From Tannerella sp. (GTDB lineage Bacteria; Bacteroidota; Bacteroidia; Bacteroidales; Tannerellaceae): a stretch of 7,542 bases of DNA. The notes beneath the pieces are model-generated. The model had not been told where the DNA came from and ran no database searches. It saw only the letters and a program-made list of their open reading frames with translations. The stretch spans positions 1 to 7,542 of the forward strand of contig JAIRYY010000147.1 of assembly GCA_031267485.1 (NCBI GenBank), given 5' to 3'. Shown here in pieces: positions 6,848 through 7,542 of the stretch. Each line of letters starts with the position of its first letter. Positions within the stretch are counted from its first letter, which is position 1. The translations under genes and the position numbers were made by a program.

Positions 6848-6851
6848 TAAA

Positions 6852-6885
6852 AACCAGGGCTCTCCCACCTTTGGAGGCATCGGTT
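6852..6885 (+). other. Possible imperfect hairpin between sigma and anti-sigma genes
   Basis: Four nt after the sigma stop, AACC (6852-6855) can pair with GGTT (6882-6885), GC (6859-6860) with GC (6877-6878), and CTCC (6862-6865) with GGAG (6873-6876). This leaves a 3x3 internal loop, one bulged T and a 7-nt loop. No T-run follows, so it is not a standard terminator; it could be a partial attenuator or mRNA-stability element setting the sigma to anti-sigma ratio, or chance. The remaining intergenic bases to 6987 are AT-rich with no other clear signal. Confidence 0.25.
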
Positions 6886-6987
6886 AAAAGTCATTATTTG
6901 TCAATATTCGATGCGTATATGTTAAAAATGCAGTTTGTTTTAAACGAAATCCAGGCATCTGTACTCCTTATAAAAAAAAAGATACAG

Positions 6988-7542
6988 ATGGCGACAGACA
7001 GAAAAAATACGGACGAAGCGCCGGATAAATGGCTTGATGAATTATTAAGTGAAACGGAGACCCCCGCAACAAGCCGTCCGTTCGCTGAAATGATTCGGCG
7101 GATAAGGGTGTCGCCACAGGCAGTTGCCATGGGTGAGGCGATGAAAGATGATATTCGGATGGAACTTCAACGCCGTATCATGGCCGCCCGGCGGCGGACA
7201 TTCCGGTTACAGGCCGCTTCGATTGCGGCAACCGTTGCCATGCTGCTGGTCATATCGAGCTATTTTTCATACCGGCACGGTTACCGGCAGACAAACCGGG
7301 CTATTGTTGAAATAAAGAGTCCACTGGGAATGCAGTCGTCCATCGTCCTTTCGGATGGCACCAAAGTCCGTTTAAATGCGGGAACAATACTGTCATATCC
7401 AGCTGCTTTTACAGAGAAGAAACGCGAAGTAACCATTTCGGGTGAAGCATTTTTTGAGGTGGCGCCTGATAAAAAAAGTCCGTTCACCGTTCATACGGAT
7501 GCTCTTGACGTCAGGGTACTGGGTACGGAGTTCAACGTTCAA
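6988..7542 (+). CDS. FecR-family anti-sigma factor, 3' end outside window
   Basis: An open frame of 185 codons runs without a stop to the right edge. The N-terminal ~70 residues are polar and cytoplasmic and would bind the sigma factor. A basic stretch (RRR at 68-70) precedes one membrane segment at about 74-95 (ASIAATVAMLLVISSYFSY). The periplasmic part begins the FecR domain: SPLGMQSSIVLSDGTKVRLNAG at 111-132, then REVTISGEAFFEVAPD (146-161) and the DVRVLGTEFNVQ stretch at the edge. In this family, a TonB-dependent transducer contacts the periplasmic domain and so controls release of the paired ECF sigma encoded 140 nt upstream. The ATG at 6988 follows an A-rich tract, typical for this phylum; in-frame ATGs at 6919 and 6928 would add 20-23 residues that do not look like a FecR N-terminus. 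About half of a usual full-length protein is likely missing. Confidence 0.92.
   Translation, partial: MATDRKNTDEAPDKWLDELLSETETPATSRPFAEMIRRIRVSPQAVAMGEAMKDDIRMELQRRIMAARRRTFRLQAASIAATVAMLLVISSYFSYRHGYRQTNRAIVEIKSPLGMQSSIVLSDGTKVRLNAGTILSYPAAFTEKKREVTISGEAFFEVAPDKKSPFTVHTDALDVRVLGTEFNVQ

Noticed and set aside
6919..6987. Longer N-terminus for the FecR protein from ATG 6919 or 6928
   Set aside because: The added segment is AT-rich, includes a run of lysine codons from an A-tract, and does not resemble FecR N-termini; the A-tract fits better as a leader before ATG 6988.
6894..7130. 78-codon minus-strand frame opposite the FecR gene start
   Set aside because: Antisense to a supported gene, no recognisable domain, and no promoter-like sequence in front of it.

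Overview
The window looks like a chromosomal piece of a Bacteroidota genome, most likely order Bacteroidales. Three things point there: the Mfd and UDP-glucuronate decarboxylase sequences have a Bacteroides-like character; promoter elements match the TAnnTTTG (-7) and TTG (-33) consensus of that phylum; and an ECF sigma factor is followed by a FecR-family anti-sigma factor. Species cannot be named. Genes left of about 6120 are GC-rich (41 of 60 bases G+C in one mfd line I counted), while the sigma-factor block is near 47% (28 of 60 in one counted line).

Positions 1-6117 hold three genes on the minus strand. In transcription order they are a UDP-glucuronate decarboxylase (5164-6117), the transcription-repair coupling factor mfd (1813-5160, GTG start only 3 nt after the preceding stop) and a sodium:alanine/glycine symporter of the AGCS family (92-1579). 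The first two are probably one transcript. The symporter is separated from mfd by 233 nt rich in palindromes, and its stop codon lies inside a 42-bp tandem repeat that reaches the left edge of the window.

Positions 6118-6292 are a divergent promoter region. Leftward there is a good Bacteroidota promoter for the decarboxylase. Rightward there is a -7 match, then a purine-rich ribosome-binding stretch and a possible 19-codon leader ORF whose end overlaps the sigma-factor start by 10 nt.

Positions 6293-7542 hold an ECF sigma factor and the first 185 codons of a membrane-anchored FecR-type anti-sigma factor that runs off the right edge. In this phylum such pairs usually control a downstream SusC/SusD-type TonB-dependent uptake locus, which would lie beyond the window.

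No rRNA, tRNA, CRISPR array, insertion sequence or replication origin was seen. The protein-coding content is ordinary. The most unusual signals are non-coding: an inverted pair of 24-bp perfect palindromes with identical arms but different cores (a REPIN-like structure), the 42-bp repeat that supplies the symporter's C-terminus, and the possible leader ORF.
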